Source: Acanthosepion esculentum
Taxonomy: Eukaryota; Mollusca; Cephalopoda; Sepiida; Sepiidae
Assembly: GCA_964036315.1 (NCBI GenBank)
Contig: OZ038517.1
Coordinates: 23,511,162 to 23,575,161 of the forward strand
DNA: 64,000 bases
Direction of reading: 5' to 3'
Shown: in pieces, positions 54,001-60,000 of the stretch
Layout of the letters: each line of letters opens with the position of its first letter
How positions within the stretch are numbered: position 1 is the stretch's first letter
The notes under the pieces: generated by a model
The model's database searches: none
What the model was told of the DNA's origin: nothing
The model's input: the letters and a program-made list of their open reading frames with translations, nothing else
Position numbers and translations under genes: made by a program

Positions 54001-57000
54001 AAAGGGATTGTCAGTGGTCAAGAATTAATGCAAGCATTATAGATAGAAGAGGGCTATTATATGTAGAATGTAAATTCCTTACAAATGATTTACTATAGGA
54101 ATGCATTGAAAATCAGGAAGAAAGGGATTGTCAGTGGTCAGGAATTAATGCAAGCAGTACTGAGAGAAGAGGGCTATTATATGTAGAATGTAAATTCATT
54201 ACAAATGATTTACTATAGGAATGCATTGAAAATCAGGAAGAAAGGGATTGTCAGTGGTCAGGAATTAATGCAAGCAATACTGAGAGAAGAGGGCTATTAT
54301 ATGTAGAATGTAAATTCATTACTAATGATTTACTATAGGAATGCATTGAAAATCAAGAAGAAAGGGATTGTCAGTGGTCAGGAATTAATGCAAGCAGTAC
54401 TGAGAGAAGAGGGCTATTATATGTAGAATGTAAATTCATTACAAATGATTTACTATAGGAATGCATTGAAAATCAGGAAGAAAGGGATTGTCAGTGGTCA
54501 GGAATTAATGCAAGCAGTACTGAGAGAAGAGGGCTATTATATGTAGAATGTAAATTCATTACTAATGATTTACTATAGGAATGCATTGAAAATCAGGAAG
54601 AAATGAATTATCTGTTTTCACAAATTAATGCAATGCTTTTTCAGGTGGCAATGACTGTGCCATATCTGTTAAAAATGTTTATACTTATCTGTTTTCAAGA
54701 GATAAAAACTTGAGGCAATTAGTAGAAAATTTTCTTTTCATACCTTTCATTCTGATTTCTGCCATATTCACAACTTTTGAATTTTATGTTCCATGAAGAG
54801 GAAACCGTAAGTCTTGGGTTTTCCCAAATTGAGGATGGTGAGTCAGAGTTTCTCTCTATATCTGGAAAAGATATATTCCCACAGGGAAATGGCACCATAT
54901 GCTTATAAGCTGTAGCATTTGTTGGAGGAGACAGATTTAGACTCAGACTAGGCCCCTTGACCCAGAAAGCAATCTCTCAGTTTGGCTGCTGTAAACCAAC
55001 TGAATGATTTGCCACTTTCGTCATTGTATAAAATGATGTCACTAAGTGACCGTCACATAGCATATGTAACTTATTTCCATAAAAGGGAGATAATCGCCTT
55101 CTGTCTCTCTACAATGCAAGAGGAGAATTTCCATTGTTGTAGAACTCTCAAGGAGCTTATTCAGTTCTTAACTCAAGAATTATGATTCATCAGAAAACTC
55201 CAATAAGAAAACTGTGAAATCTTCATGGGTACTGCTGTAATGTACAATTTTCTTAGCCAAGGTCAGTATAATTTTTGTTTCTAATTATTATTTATCAAAT
55301 CATAGAACATTTTTGAGTAATAACCTCTAATTATATTGAAGTCATCACCATTGCTATTTTGACAGTAAGTCAGGTAAAAATATATCTGAACCAATTAACT
55401 TCTGCACTTCATGTTACCACTCGGATGGTTGAGTTGAAATCATTTTTCAAAGTGAGTCAAAATTTGATATCAGACAAAATTTTTATTAATAAAAATAAAC
55501 AGCCAATCAATTGTTAGCAGGTGCAAAGAATGGTTCACAAACTTTAACGCTTCCAAAACAAAACTGCTATCTTTTAATCACCACAGTATGGTTTTTACTA
55601 TAGGAATGCATTGGAAATAATTTTTACTATAGGAATGCATTGGAAAAGGATTTTTACTTTAGGAATGCATTGGAAAATGGTTTTTACTATAGGAATGCAT
55701 TGGAAAAGGATTTTTACTATAGGAATGCATTGGAAAAGGATTTTTACTATAGGAATGCATTGGAAAATGGTTTTTACTATAGGAATGCATTGGAAAAGGA
55801 TTTTTACTATAGGAATGCATTGGAAAAGGATTTTTACTTTAGGAATGCATTGGAAAATGGTTTTTACTATAGGAATGCATTGGAAAAGGATTTTTACTAT
55901 AGGAATGCATTGGAAAAGGATTTTTACTTTAGGAATGCATTGGAAAATGATTTTTACTATAGGAATGTATTGAAAATGATTTTTACTATAGAAATGCATT
56001 GGAAAATGATTTTTACTATAGGAATTCACTGGAAAATGGTTTTTACTGTAAGAATGCATTGGAAAATGATCTTTACTATAGGAATGCATTGAAAATGATT
56101 TCCCTTATAGGAATGAATTGGGAAATTATTTTCACTATAGGAATGCATTACAGAACCAAAGAAAAGACAGAGGGAAGCCACACAGTGGTGTGAAAGTGAC
56201 CGAGGCCATGATGCCATGTCAGTACTATAAACCCTATTATGTATTTTGTTGAGAATCTTGAGATATATAGCTGGAGCACCAGACCAGATTTAACAGCAAT
56301 ATTCAATGCATGGATGAATGATAGATTTATAAATGTGGAAGATGGATTCTGGTGAAACAAACTTTCTTAACAGACCTAGAAATTGTTTCAATATAATTGT
56401 TCCAATTCATGCCAGTATTAGTAAGAATTTTTGTTTTGCAATTCCATCAGTAAAGATTAATCCAAAACTGAAGTCTTTATTTTTCATGGATGTGAACTGG
56501 AACTTTGTAGGGTTTTGAATAAGATCAGTTCATCTGATAGAATTCCATTTGCTACATGAAATTAAATTTGATAGTTTCCTTTTTAGTTTGTTTATGAGTA
56601 AGAATATTTGTTTAAGGAAGAATTTGCAAGATTATTTGTTCTAACCTTATATCTCTGCTTCAATGACTTTTCCACAGACATAATATAGCTTCCCTGTGCC
56701 TTGCCTATAAATATTTTCATGATAATTATTCTGATGAGTTTTCCTCTGTTGTGGAAATTAAAAAATTTAAGTACATTACTAGATTGGCAACTAGGTCTCA
56801 TTATTTTACTGCTGAAATAGCTCAATGTAACCATAAGTTCTTTGCTAGCAGTTTCTTCTCTCACACTTCTTACTTGTGGAACTCTCTTCAAAAATTGAAA
56901 TGCAATGTCAATCATTATCTTCTGTCTTCTTAATTCCAGTTTTTTTATTAGCTTCTCTCTTTAATGTTTTTGTCAGATATTTTCGCATTCATTAACCCCT

Positions 57001-60000
57001 TGTATCTTAGTGGCTTTATCACCTTGCTTAGAGTGAAATGATTAAAAAAAAGTGTATTTTTCATTGCAGAATTCTTTGTCACCAGTTCTTGGCAATATTA
57101 GTCAAAGCAACAATTTTTGACAATATTATGTAATAAATATTGTTTACCACAATACTACAAGTTTGGAACTTCTATTGAGCACCAAATCCTTTATTCAGGA
57201 ATAATTGAAAACCAGACAAATATGTTGCCTTTTACCCATTCTAAGTTGCTGATGATTTTACGACAATTGAGGCTTGTCAAAATAATCATTGATGATGATA
57301 ATAAAAAAAAAAATTTAGTCCTACATGGTAGACCATATGGATTAGAATTTGATGAGAAAATTAAGATAAAGTGCATTTTCTATTTGTAAAGTGTTATAAC
57401 AAAAGAATGGAAAATGTGACATAGAAATCCAGAGGTGCACTGGAACAGAAAAAACTAAACGATGTATTAAGAAACAGTAAAATTTTGTTAGAAATTGGAG
57501 ATGTCGAAATCAAGAAGTACTGAAAATTATGTGCACTGGAACAGAAAAAGATGCCTTCCAAAAGCTAAACGATGTATTAAGAAACAGTAAAATTTTGTTA
57601 GAAATTGGAGATGTCGAAATCAAGAAGTACTGAAAATTATGTGCACTGGAACAGAAAAAGATGCCTTCCAAAAGCTAAACGATGTATTAAGAAACAGTAA
57701 AATTTTGTTAGAAATTGGTGGTGTCAAAATCAAGAAGTACTGAAAATTATGTGCACTGGAACAGAAAAAGATGCCTTCCAAAAGCTAAACGATGTATTAA
57801 GAAACAGTAAAATTTTGTTAGAAATTGGAGATGTCGAAATCAAGAAGTACTGAAAATTATGTGCACTGGAACAGAAAAAGATGCCTTCCAAAAGCTAAAC
57901 GATGTATTAAGAAACAGTAAAATTTTGTTAGAAATTGGTGGTGTCAAAATCAAGAAGTACTGAAAATTGTGTCTGGGAAGTGTTACAGCAGGAAAATTTT
58001 GTTAGAAATTGGAGACGTCAAAATCAAGAAGCACTGAAATTTATGTGTCTGCGAAGTGTTACAACAGGAAAATTTTATTAGAAATTGGAGACATCAAAAT
58101 CAAGAAGTACTGAAATTTATATGTCTGTGAAGTGTTACAACAGGAAAATTTTGTTAGAAACAAAGAAATGTGTGCTGAACTGCTATGTAGTAATAATCTT
58201 TCTATATGTCAGTAAATACGAGACAATTTCTCCATAAATAAAAAACGAGGCAACAGAAATGTTGTTCTACAGAAGGTTGTTGAGAATAACACACAGAGAA
58301 TATTAGCAACAAGGAAAATAGAATAAAAAGAAAACTTGTACTAAGAATCAGAAAAAGACAATTGAAATGTTTGGAACATAATGAAGAAAGAGAGCTTGGT
58401 GGTTCTGACACTCACAGGACATATTGTAGTCAAGTGGAGCAGTATGAAATAGCAAGTAACCTTACTAAGAGAAAGAAAGAAAGAATAGAAAAGAATCTAT
58501 TTACTGAATGATAATTGTTGAAATTGCAGAAAATGAATTGAAAAATTGAAAAAAAAAATGAAAATATTATGATGAAAAATCATATTTGAGATAATTCCAA
58601 GGAGAATCAAACCCAGATTTAACTAGATGAAATTCAGGAAGATTGAAAAAACATGAGACTGCCTATCCTTCCTCTGACCCACCATCGATAAGAAAGCGAC
58701 TGTTAAGGTATCCATGAAGATGTCAGATAAAATGAAAATGTTGTTGACAGAGTAATCAAGATGGTCTGTGAAATAGCATTCACAATTCCCTTGGATCAAA
58801 TAAAATAGAAACATATGCTTCAAATCAACCACCTAGAAGAAAAGAACACCATGCATTTGTCATTATAATTTTGGCAATATTCATCCAGAGAAAATTTTAT
58901 ATCCAAACATTAATTTGGATTCCCTTGGATACAAGTGGTAAGAAATAATTAATTACTATTTTGAAATGACCCTGGACAAAAAATGCTGTGTGGTCTGTTG
59001 ATCATAAAAAAATATCATAGACAGAGAAAAGATAAACTTTCATATTAAGGGAAGTAGAAATAGATTTTTCTTTCTGCAATTCTTGGGTAGTCTGGGCAAT
59101 CGAGAGGATGCCAGCATGGGGTTAGCTGATAAACAAAGACTAATGACTGAAAATCCCCTGTGTCTTTGCTGCCCCATCTGGAAGTTGGATTTATCACTTC
59201 AGACCCAGGAAGCTGAGCTGAGGTGGGTGGTTGAGAAAGTCGAAAAAGAAGAAGGAAGAGAAGTAGAACAAACAAGAGAAAGATTAACACCACATGTACA
59301 GATCGATGGTACGAGGCAAAGTGTAAAGCGAGTAGGAGTTCAGGGGTGATTTGATTCCTCTGACCACTCTCAAAAGGGAGCTGGACAACCCCAAATTTGG
59401 AATTCTTGGGTAAATGTATTTTTATATATGGAAATTTAGAAAAGCTTGATACTTAGGGTAGAAGACAACTGAACCCAGACCCTAGTAAACCGCACCCCTG
59501 CTGGAAACATGACTCCATATAAGCTGGAGATTTTGTTCAACAGTGTTACTATAATTGTATCTTCGATTACTAAGTCTCTACTACAATGAGCATTACAAAA
59601 GTCAAAATGGGTATTTGTTGATGTTACAAAAGTGGCAATGTGTGTTCATTGACATCATAAAAGTGACAACAAGGATTCCTTGAGCTTACACAAGGATTCT
59701 TTTCTATTTATATTAGGAAAAAATTCATCTGCAATATATTCCGCAGAGTACAGCAGAATGGAAGAATTAAAAGCTATCATGGTTCAAATGTTGCAGTAAC
59801 AAAAACTACAACAAGAACAACAATTGAAGCAACAAAAACTACAACAAGAACAACAATTGAAGCAACAAAAACTACAACAAGAACAACAATTGCAGCAACA
59901 AAAACATGAACAGCAATTACAATTACAACAACAGAAGTTTTTTGAGTTATTTACCAAAACAATGGAAGGAACTTCAGATTCATTCACTCCAGATGCTGTT

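Noticed and set aside
55598..56217. Frames up to 163 codons in satellite block 2
   Set aside because: Same cause as in block 1; overlapping frames on both strands cannot all be real, and none has a domain.
58683..58832. Splice-bounded 50-codon segment as a sure NRF-6 exon
   Set aside because: It has splice-like ends but no family motif, and its phase is difficult to fit; listed only as a low-confidence feature.
59824..59935. Poly-glutamine protein gene
   Set aside because: The Q-rich stretch is the start of a gypsy gag in a broken element, preceded by a stop, not a host gene.
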